The translations under genes and the position numbers were made by a program. From NCBI GenBank assembly GCA_019188255.1, contig JAETXT010000002.1, forward strand, positions 2,852,001 to 2,916,000: a stretch of DNA of 64,000 nt, read 5' to 3'. The stretch's first letter is position 1. Every line of letters begins with the position of its first letter. Shown piece by piece: positions 35,787 to 47,465 of the stretch. This stretch comes from Verticillium longisporum. Its lineage: Eukaryota; Ascomycota; Sordariomycetes; Glomerellales; Plectosphaerellaceae. Under the pieces are notes generated by a model. It had not been told where the DNA came from. It ran no database searches and was given only the letters and a program-made list of their open reading frames with translations.

Positions 35787-38700
35787 ATGGCCAACCATAA
35801 TGACACCAAGTCTGCCTCCGAGGATACTACTGGCGTGACCTCTCAGGAGAATGTGTCGCCTCGAAATGCCGCCCCCCGATCCAGTTCCAACAAGCAGCAG
35901 ATTCGCCACAGGGCTTCAGTTGCCTGTGCATCGTGCCGCGAACGTCGAATCCGCTGTGTCGTGCCCAAGGGTGACAATGAATGTACTCAGTGCAAACGTT
36001 CAGGTACTGATTGTGTCATTAAGAATGATGACGAAAGGCGACGGTACGCTTCTCTTGTTCTTAGGCGTCTCATTCGAGGCCATCGAACTGACCCATTTCA
36101 TGCAGCCCCATCTCGAAAGCCTACATGTCATCACTCTCGGAACGGATCGCCTTGCTCGAGGGTCTTCTCGAGGAGAAAGGCGTTGAACCACCGCCGGCGG
36201 CTCATCCACCCAAAACTCGACACGAAGGGCAGAGTAAATCCTCAGACGAACAGATCAAGGATGCCCACAACCAGACGCAGCCCCCCGCGCAGCCCTCAAC
36301 AACATATTCCCCTTTGCCAGAGGTGCCTTCACCCCCCGATTCGGCCAACGAGGAGTTCTCCATCCAGGAGAGTGACCAACAGGCGGCGAGTCAAAACGGC
36401 AATTCTTCCTCGTACTCCATCCCGCCGCCCCCCGGCGTCAAAGAAACATCGCCTTTCCGTATGCTGGACCCAAGACAAGAGGACATGGTCCATCGACTTC
36501 TCTCTACCAAGGGAAATCTGTCCTTCGATCAGCTCTCTGGACGCATCCGGTTCTTCGGCCCTACCGCCAACAGCCACGTCTATACAGACACACAAGACCA
36601 TCTCGACGCCCGCGAGCCCCCTGAACAAGTCCGTCGTGCCGAGCGCATCATCCGCTCGCTCTCTTCTGAGACGCATGCTTACCTGACGGACAACTTCTGG
36701 GGCTACTACAACTCGGTTCTCAATATAATTCATCAAGAGGCCTTTGAGGCCGACCGTGATGCGCAAAGCCCACGATTCTACTCAAGTTTCTTGCACATTG
36801 CTATTCTCGCCATGGGCTTCAGATTCGCCGACTTCGGCCGAGACGACATGCGACGCATTACCATAGGCAGCCGCGAAAGCACCCTCCATCGCGAGGCAAA
36901 GTATATGCTCGACATTGAACTTGAGCGTCCCGGAGGTATCCCGAGCGTTCAGGCCCTTTTGCTTCTAGGGGACCTGGAGTGCGGCGTCGGCAGAGATAAC
37001 ACAGGCTGGATGTATTCGGGCATGGCCAACCGATTAGCTTTCGACATTGGCCTCCATCTCGACTGCCGCGACAATGGTATCAGTGATATCGAGATAGATA
37101 TCCGGCATATGGCCATGCGAGCTTGCGTCATCTACGACAAGTACTGGGCTCTTTTCCTGGGGCGACCTACGAGCATCAAGAACCAAGATATCGGCATGGA
37201 TCTCCTGTCCAAACACTTTTCCCAACTCTCGTCCATGTTACAGGATGGCACATCGACTCCAGACAAGAAGTCCACTGGTATTGAAATTTATGAGCAGCTC
37301 ATTGAATTGATGGAGCTTGCTGGCCGTATCGTGGAGACTCGCGAAAACAATCGAGTCTCTAGCAGCCGCAACGCCAACATCTCTCCGGATCAGCAGGGCA
37401 TCACAGATGCTTCGGGCGCCGGCGCCGACGCCGAGGACAATGCATACCTGCACGTCATCAATCTTGACCGCCAGCTACAGAACTGGTACCGCCGCTTGCC
37501 CGACCACTTGCAATGGAAGCCTGCCAATATCAAGACGGCACCCTACAGTTTCTTTCTTCTACATCAGCAGTACCACGTCTCAATGATTCTCCTTCACCGT
37601 CCCTGGGCCAAGTACGGGGCATCTGGCGATGGCGCCAGCACCGGGTCCCATCCTTCACCAGAGGCTCATGCGCCCCAAACACCACACGATCGGGCAGGGG
37701 TCCCCTTCGGAGCTACCAACACTGCTACTGACCCTCAAGTTCTGGGTCTGGGCATGGGTGATCCGCATTCCATGGTGGACGACAGTCGCACATCGCTCTC
37801 TCGAAGCATTTGTACTCAGCAGGCCATTCGCGTGGCTCGCATCTTCTGGCAGCACCGACAGCGTTTTGACGGGACGAAGATCTTCGTCACAGGTATACAG
37901 CACGCGGGCACGGCTGCCACAGCCCTCATCGCCGCCCTGGCGCACAACGCTAACCCCACTGACCGATCGACCTATCTCGGCTACCTCGAGATTCTTGCTT
38001 GTGCCGTTTCTGACATGTCCCATACCTACCATCCAGCTGCACGTATGGACACGCTGCTGCAGGCTGTACTCGCCCAATTGAGGCCAGAAGCTGAAGCTCA
38101 GCAGATGGAACCGTGGTCCGGGTCATCAATCCCCGCCCGGCGCGACTCCACTGCTCTTGCCGATGCCATCGCTCCGGCTTCCAAGCGGAGACGCCCTGCG
38201 GGCTCCCGGCGTGCCAGCGAGTTCACACGCCCACCGCCTCCGTTTTTCGCCCCGGGGCCGACGCAGCCTACGCCACCGCAAAGCAGCCATTCTTTCGGGG
38301 CACGCCACTACTCCAATCAGTTGGATCCAGCGATGTATACGCTTAGCAGCACGACTGACACGTCGCATCCGGGATTCAGTCTCGATTTTTTGTCGGGCAG
38401 CGCAATCGACAATGATGGCGATGAAACTAACAGACCTGCGGACGATTACGTCGTGGTGCCGCCACAATCGGACGCATGGTCTCTCACAGGAGTCAGCGGT
38501 GGTGATGGCGGCAACGCCATCTGGAACGCCGGGCCTGCAGGTTTGAGTGCCAGTTCTGTGCTCGGCGGCGGCGTCGCCCCAAGCATGCTCTCGCATGGCC
38601 TCTACAGTGGATCGAGAGGTGAGACAGACGGCCTCAGAGGGACCATGGCAAGCGTAGGAGAGAAAGGTCTTGATAACGGCAAGCCGAGAGAAGCGGGAGG

Positions 38701-38857
38701 GATGGACTGGATGGACAGCGAGGGCGGCCTGGACTCGCTTAGTCCTGTGAGCTTGAGCGGGCTCGTGAACAGTGTCACGGCGGACAAGACGAGAGGGACT
38801 GATATTGAAAGTGGTGGACCGGCACGGAATCACGACTTGGATTTCTTCAGCTTCTGA
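35787..38857 (+). CDS. Zn2Cys6 transcription factor with fungal-specific regulatory domain
   Basis: Two exons, 35787-36043 and 36106-38857, give 1002 residues from MANHNDTKSASEDTTG. Six cysteines at 47, 50, 57, 66, 69 and 76 form CX2CX6CX8CX2CX6C, the Gal4-type zinc cluster. SSLSERIALLEGLLEEKG is the short coiled coil used for dimerisation, and PPAAHPPKTRHE is a linker seen in several regulators of this kind. The middle homology region covers about residues 250-600 (NFWGYYNSVLNIIHQEAFEAD, GGIPSVQALLLLGDLECGVG, WMYSGMANRLAFDIGLHLDCR). The C-terminus is long, Ser/Gly/Pro-rich and probably activating. It is reminiscent of the Nit-4/NirA-like group, but I would not name a target. Nuclear. It sits beside the oxidoreductase genes and is the only candidate regulator for them in the window. 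Confidence 0.92.
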
Positions 38858-39080
38858 GAGTGTAGCAATTTCCTCATTTTGGATCTTTCGTAGCCTTTTA
38901 GCTGGGTGTTGGTGTTTGAATATTCCTGAATGTGGATGTAAGGCATAAGCTCGTTTGACGAAATTGTCTGCTCTCCTTGATGTCTTGATCAGCGGTTCAG
39001 ATTGGCCATGCTCACCAAAATATTGCAATTTCATCACGTGTATTCATTTCCATGCTTGCCTCAAACTACCCCTGAGCCTC
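38858..39080. terminator. convergent 3' region of the regulator and the SDR
   Basis: 223 bases between two convergent stop codons; must contain both polyadenylation sites. No strong consensus signal seen. Confidence 0.4.
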
Positions 39081-39942
39081 TTATTGTATCGTGAAGCCGC
39101 CGTCTGCAACGAGGGCCGCGCCCTGCATGGCACTGCTCATGTCCGAGGCCAGAAACGCGATGCAGTCGGCGACCTCCTCCATCTGCATGATCCGCTGCAG
39201 CGGCGTACGGGCAATATCGTTGGCGAGCGGCGAGTCGGCCGCGGCAGACATGGCCTTTTGCACGAGCGGCGTCTCGACGTAGCCGGGACAGATGGCATTG
39301 ACGCGGATGCCGCGAGGGCCATATGTGTTGGCGTCGGCGCGCGTGAGGCCGAGGACGCCGTGCTTGGCCGTCGTGTAGGCCGTGTGGGCGAGGTGGTGGG
39401 CGGGGGCGACGAGGCCGTACATCGAGGCAACGTTGATGATGCGGCCGCGGCCGCGACGGGGGCCGAGGTCGTCCTGGGCGAGCATGGCGCGCAGCTCGGC
39501 GCGCTGGCAGCGCCAGACGCCGTGGAGGTCGACGTCGAGGACGCGGGCGAACTCGGCCTCGTCGATCTCGTGCGTGGCGCGGCCGGAGCCGCCGATGCCG
39601 GCGTTGTTGACGGCGACGTCGAGGCGTCGGAAGCGGCGGACCGTCTCGGCGATGCCGCGGTCGACCTCCGACGGCTTCCGGACGTCGAGGTCGAGGGTCA
39701 AAATCTCGAGGGCCGGGTGCTGGGCTTGCAGGGCTGCGTTCGCCTTGGCGAGGAGGGGGCCGTTGATGTCGGTCAGAGCGAGGCGCGTGATGCCGTGCTT
39801 GGCGAAGGCGAGGGCCGTGTATTGACCGATGCCTGTTGTGGTGTCAGGGATTTGAGGTCTGGCTGGCTCGACAGGAAGGGAGAAGGGGCGTACCTGATGC
39901 TGCACCCGTGATGAACGCGGCTCCTCTCAGCAGGGTGGTCAT
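39081..39942 (-). CDS. short-chain dehydrogenase/reductase (3-oxoacyl reductase-like)
   Basis: Exons 39942-39894 and 39832-39081 give 266 residues, MTTLLRGAAFITGAASGIGQYTALAF. The intron sits inside the cofactor motif TGAAS|GIG (12-19). Other motifs: NNAGIGGSG, the catalytic Ser in IINVASMYG, AYTTAKHG for YxxxK, and PGYVETPLV. LALTDINGPLL places an Asp after the second beta strand, which favours NAD(H). FLASDMSSAMQGAALVADGGFTIQ is a typical classical SDR end. GC content is high, unlike the SDR at 23.6-24.7 kb, so they are not recent duplicates. Likely an alcohol dehydrogenase or ketoreductase in the cytosol. Confidence 0.92.
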
Positions 39943-40796
39943 CGCAATGGTGAGGGGGTGAAAGCAGGTGTCGAGGTGATCAAATCAAAGAACGAGCATG
40001 TCGTGTAAATGGCGGTGCCGAATGACTTGTAAGGCATTTCCCAAGGAAAGCTGCACGACACGACCCCCAAAGGTCGCGAGGAAGATTTGAGAGGTATAGG
40101 TAGGCATGGCTTAAGCGGCAAGCGGGAGTCGATGTCCTGTAACGGAACGGTCTGGGTGAGCTTGCCAGTAAGTGGGTCCTGTTCGCTAGAGCTCCCCTGG
40201 ATCGAGGAAGAAGTTTCCCCGAAGGGAGTCGAGAAGCTGGTGTCTTTCTCCAGCTTCCCGAATGGCGTCTGGCCAACGAAAGGGCCGGCTTCTGTCACAC
40301 GTGGTTCGATCTCTGTGTCTAGCCTGTTGGAAATCCTGGGTCTGAGTATTGAAGTTATGCCGAAATGACTTTTTGGTGCTGGGTGTAAGCACGGAGATGG
40401 GTTTCCGCCTAGGTGACCCGAGACGTGGCCAAGAAGAACTCAATCAGTGCCTGCCACAGGCATCAGGTGAGATTATGTCAGCGTGCTACCCCGCCTGATC
40501 CACCAGGCCAAAGGCGCTTGGGGAGCTGAAGCTGCCCGCATTCAGGGCCAGTGCCGGCCTGTCATCTGCTGGCTCACCGACATGCTCGACCGAGCATAGC
40601 TACGTCGAACAAGAAGAACAACAACAATCAGCTCCTGCAGATCTGAATCACCTGCACCTTCGTATCGCCTTGTTTGCATTGCATCCCTTCAGTAGGCCGC
40701 CACTAAATTATACAGTCTTCGACGACCAGTTTTCGACATGAGTACCGTCGCCAAAACAGCGGCAGTCTGACGTCAACCCACTTCAACCCCTCCGCG
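39943..40796. promoter_or_regulatory. divergent intergenic region between SDR and IKS1-type kinase
   Basis: 854 bases, no supported gene. It should hold the promoters of both flanking genes; no element stands out. Confidence 0.4.
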
Positions 40797-43164
40797 ATGT
40801 CTCTGATACCGTACCACCCCCAAGAGGGTCGCGAGATTGTTCTGTGAGTCGCTTCAGGATCCTTCGAATCATCTGCTGCATTCTTGCTGATGTTTCTGTA
40901 AAATAGACGCCACCGGAATGCCATTGTCGTTCGCGATCCCGCCTCCCAAAGACTCGCCATCCGAAGCGTCACCGAATGCCCTACCTGTCACCAGCCATTG
41001 CGCCCATCGTCCCCAGACCGCCATGGTTTCGAGGCATCCTCGCAGCAGGACTCATACGTTGATCCAGGCTACTTTCGCATGTTGCGTGCTGGGCACGGCG
41101 AACAAGAAGCCAGCGAACCCCCGTCCAGTCCCATTCGACGCCTGATCCGTCCCGTTCTGCCACAAGCTCAGCCAGCCGCTTTTGAAGAAGTTGACGATGC
41201 CGAATTTGTGTCCAGCACCCCCCGTGTGCAGCAAGGTAGCCGCATTCGCCGGGAGGCTTTCAGTCCCAACTACTTTAATACGTTCTTCGTCGAGGAGCGG
41301 GAGCTAGGACGTGGCGGCAAGGGAGTCGTGCTGCTGGTCCGCCACGAGATTGATGGTTGCAATCTGGGTATGCTCGTCGCTCAGGAATGACTCTTGTCAA
41401 GCCCGAGGTGCTAACCCCCACAGGACACTTTGCATGCAAGCGCGTGCCGGTCGGAGACGACCATGCTTGGCTAGAGAAAGTTCTCATCGAGGTGGAGCTC
41501 TTGGCGAAGCTCTCTCATCCCAATCTCGTGTCCTACCGACACGTCTGGCTCGAAGATGTCAAGCTCATCCGGTTCGGACCCAGCGTTGCCTGTGCCTTTA
41601 TCCTGCAGCAGTACTGCAACGGCGGCGACCTTCTCAACTACATAAACGGAGACCAACCGAAGCAGACCACGAAGGAGGAGCTCAAAGCGCGCCTGCGGAG
41701 GAGGTCCAAGGGCCAGTCTGAGCGAGCTCCAGTCTCACAACGGCATCTCTCTTTTGAGGAGATCTATTCCCTGTTCAGGGATGTGACGTCCGGTCTTTCA
41801 TATCTCCACGCGGCCAATTACATCCACCGACCTCATGCCGAGCTATTGTCTCTTGCATAGGGAGGGAGGCATTCTGATCTGCCTGATCAGCGATTTTGGA
41901 GAGGTTCAGCCCGGAGGACAAGTGCGGAATTCCACCGGCTCCACCGGCACCATCTCCTACTGCGCACCGGAAGTCCTGAAGAAGGACCATGCAACGGGCT
42001 TCTACGGCAACTTCACCACCAAATCCGATATCTTCTCCCTCGGCATGATTCTGTACTTTATGTGCTTTGGCCGCCTACCCTATCAGAACGCCAATACAAT
42101 CAACGAGGAGCTGGAGGACATTGATGAACTGCGTGCTGAAATAACTGATTGGCAGGGCTTCCAGGATGAACGGAGAGAACGTCCTGATCTACCACCGAAG
42201 CTTTACCAGCTCCTCAAGAGGCTTCTCGCCCTGGACCCCGTACAACGACCCAGCGCCAACGAAGTTCTTGCCGCCATGAAGGGAGAGACAATACTGGATG
42301 GCATCCCCCCTGGACGTAGTTCAAGCCCTTCCATGGGCCTGCCTGGCCGTAGGGTTCAAAATCTCGATTCCCCAATGCCACCAAACACCCCCGTCCCAGG
42401 TTTGTGAACCAATCGCATCATGGAAGAGCTGAGCTGCCGAGTGGCTAAACCCTTTGACAGATCCACAGAAGTCGCAGTCCTTCGACAGATCCACACGCCG
42501 ACCCAGTGTTCTCTCGTCCATCGAAACAAGCGACGTCGTTCAACCTCGTCCAAGGCTGCAGAACGGATTCCGCCGTGATAGCACCAGCCCTTCAAGGCAA
42601 CGTGCTCAGCCGATAGTCTCTTCACCCTCACGAGAGGATTTCCCCCCCATGACACCGGAACCTACATCATCCGAGGGAACTGCCTCAAGAAGACAGTCCA
42701 TATCCGCTATACCTCCTCTGCTAATGGCACCTCCAACGACATGGAGGGGCGACATTCAACACAAGCTCGTGCTCGCTGGGCATTACGGTTCTCAACTGGC
42801 CGGCCTCAGTGAGGCGTCGGCGCCGCTCCTCCTTCGCCTGGGAATCTTCTTCGGCAAGATGGCCACCCTCGCCCGACCCTGCTGGCCTTACATGGTCAAC
42901 CCCTGGATCGGCGCCTTCCTCATCGCCTTGGCCGCTCTAGACCTAGGCATCCTCGACGCCCGAACCAGACGCGGCAGCATGCATGATCGGGTCGGCTGGA
43001 TCGGTCAGCGCCGAAACACCGTCGGCAACCTGGGCACGCGCGAGGTCCGCACCAGTGCCCTCCTGCTGTTGCTGCATTTTGCCGTTCTTTGGATGGCGCA
43101 ACGATGGGCGCCGCTCTGCGTGATGGTCCCGCAACCGTGGCATGAGTTGCCGGCGACAGGGTGA
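40797..43164 (+). pseudogene. iks1: IKS1-type protein kinase with a broken catalytic loop
   Basis: Exons 40797-40843, 40907-41367, 41424-42399 and 42461-43164. The product starts MSLIPYHPQEGREIVL and has an ECPTCHQPL cysteine motif. The kinase domain has a glycine loop (LGRGGKGVVLLVRH), the VAIK Lys (HFACKRVP), HPNLVSYRHVWLED, and, after the break, SDFGEVQPGG, GTISYCAPEVL and KSDIFSLGMILYFMCFGRLPY. At 41826-41845 the universal HRDLKPSN motif is damaged: two bases are missing after HR, Lys is Met (ATG) and Asn is Tyr (TAT). As written, the frame ends at 41860, losing half the domain. The rest, with two C-terminal membrane segments (about 42893-43115), is intact in the other frame and would bring the protein to 729 residues. 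No intron can explain the break. Confidence 0.84.
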
Positions 43165-43610
43165 TACAATTGCATAGCGTTGTGAGCATGCAGAATAAAA
43201 TTTATACAGTGACTAGATACCCAGTCAATTAATGTTTTACCCGACAATGTAGTCGTATGATACGTACGAATGGACCAGAAAGAATAGTCAAGTAGAGCAC
43301 TAGGCCTCGACGTTAGCCTGGGCTGGGCTCTCGTGTTTTCAGTAGGACCATACCAGCGGCGCGAGCACATCGATATTCCTGTTCTGCGATGCAACGCATT
43401 CCCTTGGTGACAAGAATCATGTCTCAATTTCTGGCGTATGCGCCAGTCTCTTCCACTAATCATCTAGGTACTGATCAAACACGAACCCCTATCACATTCC
43501 TACACCGAACACCTGACCTCCGAAGCTGTCGCGGCCAAGGTCAAACCCGCATGATCCCACAGATACACCCTCCAACAAGAAACCCGGAAAAAAAATAAGA
43601 GACACAACCA
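43165..43610. terminator. convergent 3' region, kinase and MSH6
   Basis: 446 bases between convergent stop codons, with an AATAAA at 43194-43199 just after the kinase stop on the plus strand, the only polyadenylation-like signal I can point to. Confidence 0.45.
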
Positions 43611-46600
43611 TCACATGGCCTCCACAGCCCGAAGCAGCACGTCGACATTGCCCACCTCCTCCTCGTCCCGCAGCAGAGATGCGACGTCGCTGAGCATGCC
43701 CAGCGGGATGTAGCAGCCCGTCTTGGCCTTTTCGAGGCTCTCCTTCAGGCGGCTTGTGTGCTCCCACTCGCGGGCGGCGACCTCTGCGCGCTCAATGATG
43801 CGATTGTTAATGCCGCACATGGCGGCGCAGTGCATGCCGAAGCTGCCCTCGGCGACGCCGTCCTCGAGCTTGTACAGGAAGGTGACGCGGCGCTCGGCCT
43901 CGTCGACGTGGATCTGCATGCGGCGGGCGCGGACCTCGGGGTGGTTCTCAAACTCGGTGGCGAGGGAGTGGTAGTGCGTCGCGAAGAAGCCGATGCAACC
44001 GACGTGCGTGGCGACGTGGTGAAGGACGGCCTGGGCGACGGCGACGCCGTCGTAGGAGCTTGTGCCGCGGCCGAGCTCGTCAAGGATGACGAGCGAGCGG
44101 GGCGTCGCCTCGGCGAGAATCTTCTTCGTCTCGGAGAGCTCGACGAAGAAGGTTGACTGCGAGGCAAAAATGTTGTCGTTGGCGCCGAGGCGAGACATGA
44201 TGCGGTCCACGGGTGTCAGGCGGGCGGAGGTGGCGGGAACGTAGCATCCGATCTGGGCCATGATGACGGCTGTGCAGGTCTGGGTCATGTCAGTGAGGAG
44301 ACCGAGATGTTATCAGTGTCAATGACTTACCATGCGGAGGACCGTTGACTTTCCGGCCGCGTTGGCGCCCGTAAGCAGGTTGATCTTGGCCGAGTTACCG
44401 CCCAGTTCGATGGCGTTGGGAATGAAGTCAGAAACTGTGTTCAGCATGCACGGGTGACGCAGTTCGTCAAACTCAACGAGGCTTCTCTCCTCGTCAACAA
44501 ACTGCGGACGGCAGCTTGGCTCGCCCAAAGACGACGAAGCCTTCGCAAGGCTGACCAGGCAGTCGAGCTGGGAGATGATGCGGATCGCTTGCAGCCACGT
44601 CGTGTAATCCGCGTCGAAACGACGGAAGAAGCGCGAAGCAACTTCCTTCATGATCTGTCCGTGGGTCTCTTCAGCCTCTTGCAAATCCCGTACCAGCTCT
44701 GCCAGGGCATCGAAATAGTACCGCTTGACGCTTGACGTGGCCGACATCTGCCTCCAGCTGGAAGGAACCTTGGTCGACTTGGGTGCCTCGATCTGGAAGA
44801 TCTCTTTCCCAATATCTGTGAACTTGAGCGTCTTGCATTTCAGCTCAGCCTTCTTCTTCTCAAGAAGCTTGCCCAGGTCCTTTTTGATTTCGGCAATCCG
44901 GTCTTGGCTCTCATCAAAGTCCTCTTCGATGCCTCTTTCCGGGAGGAACATTCTGTCATTCTTCGCCTTCATCCTGTCAAAAGCCGTCTTCCAGTAGCTG
45001 AGCGGCTCGTCTAGGTTTGGCATGGAGGATAGAAGCCTGTCGACGAGACCCTTGCCACCGCCCCACGCACCCAAGAGACTCATTGTGTACTCGATCTGCT
45101 CGAAGCCTTCGAGAACCTTGACAAAGTCATCAGGCCGACATACCCCAGCGTGAATTCTAGAGATCAGCCTCTCAAGGTCCGGCATCTTTGTCATCTGAGC
45201 GGAGAACTGCTCACGGACGCTGCGGTCCGAGTTCAACATGTCCACAGCGTCCAGGCGCTCGTTGATCCGGTCAATGTCGCAGAGAGGATGACACACCCAC
45301 TGCCGGAAAAGGCGCTTGCCAAACGGCGTGACACATTTGTTGAGGAGGGTGAACAGCGTTCCTTCTGTGCTGCCGTTCGCGCTGTTGGCAAATACCTCTA
45401 GGTTGATGAGTGTCTGACCGTCGAGAATGAGGGTTCCGTTTCGTCGAATCGGGTTGTACCACTCGAAATTGCCCTGCGACAAGAGACTCTGCTCAATCTT
45501 GAGCAGCTGGAGATACTTTACCAAGGCACCCAGCGAAGACATGGCAAGGTCCTTCTCCTTTGCTTCTGCAAGAACAGCGGGCCAGCCTCCTTCCTTCTCG
45601 CCGTCACCATCGAAATACCCGCCCGTCTCAAGCTCCCGGCGAGTGACATCAGCCTCTAGGAACTCGAGGCCTGGTTTCCTGTAGTTCCAGATGGTGGTTG
45701 GCGAAGTGTTGTTCTTGAGGATTCGCAAGGCTTTGCTCGAGAGGAGTGACTTCTCTAGCAAAAGTTCACGAGGGGATGTTTGGGCCACAAAGGTCTCGAA
45801 CTTGGTCAAGTCCACGTCGTCCTCGAACTCCGTGATGAAGAATTGGCCAGTGGCGCAGTCCACAAAGGAGATGCCGAAAGACGGAATGCCATCCGTGATG
45901 GACTCCTTGATAGCGGCGCAGTAGGTCGCGAGATCGTCCTGAAGCATGCTGCCTTCAACCAGCGTGCCTCCGGTCAGAATGCACGCCAGCTCACGCCGGA
46001 TAATCTTGTCAACCTTTTTGCTCTTCGCCGCCTGGTCATCGCGTTCGCGCATCTCCTTGCCAAGAGCTGACTCCATCTGGTCAACGCGGGCGACCTTGAA
46101 GCCTTTGGCTACGAATTGATTCACCCACATGTCGAGAGAGCTCTCAGGCACGCCGACCATGCGCATATTGACCCTATCCGTCATTTTGAAGTCGAAAAGC
46201 TGATGGCCAATCGTCGCATCGTTTTCGTACAGTTCGAAGAACTTGCCCTTCTTGAAGAAAACAATTGTGTCCCACAGATTTTGTTTAATCGCCCAGTATT
46301 GCTTCTCAAAGGGGGAAAACTTGTTCCATGCTCCAGGGGGAATGTAAATGCTGGATGGGTTGTACTCAGGGTCGCCTGGAGACTTGCGGTCGAGATCAGT
46401 GATATTCGCAAGCCACGGGTATCGATCGCTCGGCTCCTGGGTATGGGCCTTTGCTTTCGATTTGGACACGGCTGATGACTTCTTCGCAGCAGGTGGGCGA
46501 GCGGCTCTCGAGCCGGGTTTGACCACCGCATCGGGGTCAAATTTCCACTGTTGGGCTGTCGAGTGTGGGGGCAGGTCATCCATATCAATATCCTCATCAT

Positions 46601-47465
46601 CATCATTCGTAGCAGGCTCCACATTAGGCGAGGTGGGAGCCGCCGAGGCGGTCCTCTTGCGAGGAGCTGCCTTCTTCGCGGGTCGCTTTCGCTTCTTTGA
46701 AGTCGGTTCTTCGTCTGAGTCATCCGAGGCGATGAAGTCGGCCATTTCTGTGAGCATGTAAGTAAAGAGAACTAGCGGCGACAAGCATGGGTATTGGACC
46801 TTCGTCTTCATCCTCTTCAGCAGGATTGAAGTTGTCTGGGTCTGCGGCAAAGTCGTCTTCGTCATCCAGAATCGCGCCACGAGCTCTAACACGGCGACGG
46901 TTTCGGGGTGCTGGCACGTCGTCGAAAGGATCATCGTACTCGTCTGAGGACTCGGCATAGTTCACAGCCTTCTTCGTCTTTCATAGCACAATGTCAGGTT
47001 TGGTGCAAAGTTCGGCGCTTGGATCTCGCAACATACCTTACGGGAAGGGCTGCTGGGTAGGACATTGGAAGTGATGGTCGCCTTCTATGCAACGAACAGA
47101 TCAGTAACGGTCAGCAGTAAGGGGGACTGTGGGCTGTTTACCTTGGTCACTGTGGAATCCATGTTCTCCTGGGAGCTGGGCGGTTCAAGGGCGTCACTGC
47201 TAGGAACGGGTGTTACATTGGTAGGGCGCTTGATCTTCGAGAGTGTGTTGGACTTGTTGGTAGACTCTTTCAGGCAAGGAGATTCCATCTTCGGGGGCTT
47301 CTGCGTTGGCGTAGCCGTTGACGTCGGAGTGGATGCTGCTGCCTTGGTGGCTGAGGAAGTTGCCGGCTTGGAGAAGAAGCTCGTGATAGACTTCTGGGTG
47401 CTGCCTGAAGGTGTCTTTGACAGCCTCGCCGGCGTTCGCGCCGGTGTTGCGCGCTTCTCAACCAT
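43611..47465 (-). CDS. msh6: DNA mismatch repair protein MSH6
   Basis: Five exons, 47465-47142, 47084-47037, 46977-46800, 46747-44331 and 44279-43611, join in frame to 1211 residues, the normal size. The N-terminus MVEKRATPARTPARLSK leads to a perfect PIP box, QKSITSFF (24-31), for binding PCNA. A disordered acidic and basic region follows (SSDEYDDPFDD, ASDDSDEEPTSKKRKRPAKK). The mismatch-binding domain has FFKKGKFFELYE with the Phe-x-Glu motif that stacks on the mispaired base. Connector, lever and clamp follow. The ATPase has Walker A TGANAAGKSTVLRM, split by the last intron just after Met, and Walker B LVILDELGRGTSSYDG, then ATHYHSLA. It works with MSH2 as MutS-alpha on base mismatches and short loops in the nucleus. 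Intron 3 has a weak donor (GTCCAA). No lesions seen. Confidence 0.95.

Noticed and set aside
21640..39942. Classical secondary-metabolite gene cluster
   Set aside because: No PKS, NRPS, DMATS or terpene cyclase in the window; kept only as a possible catabolic cluster.
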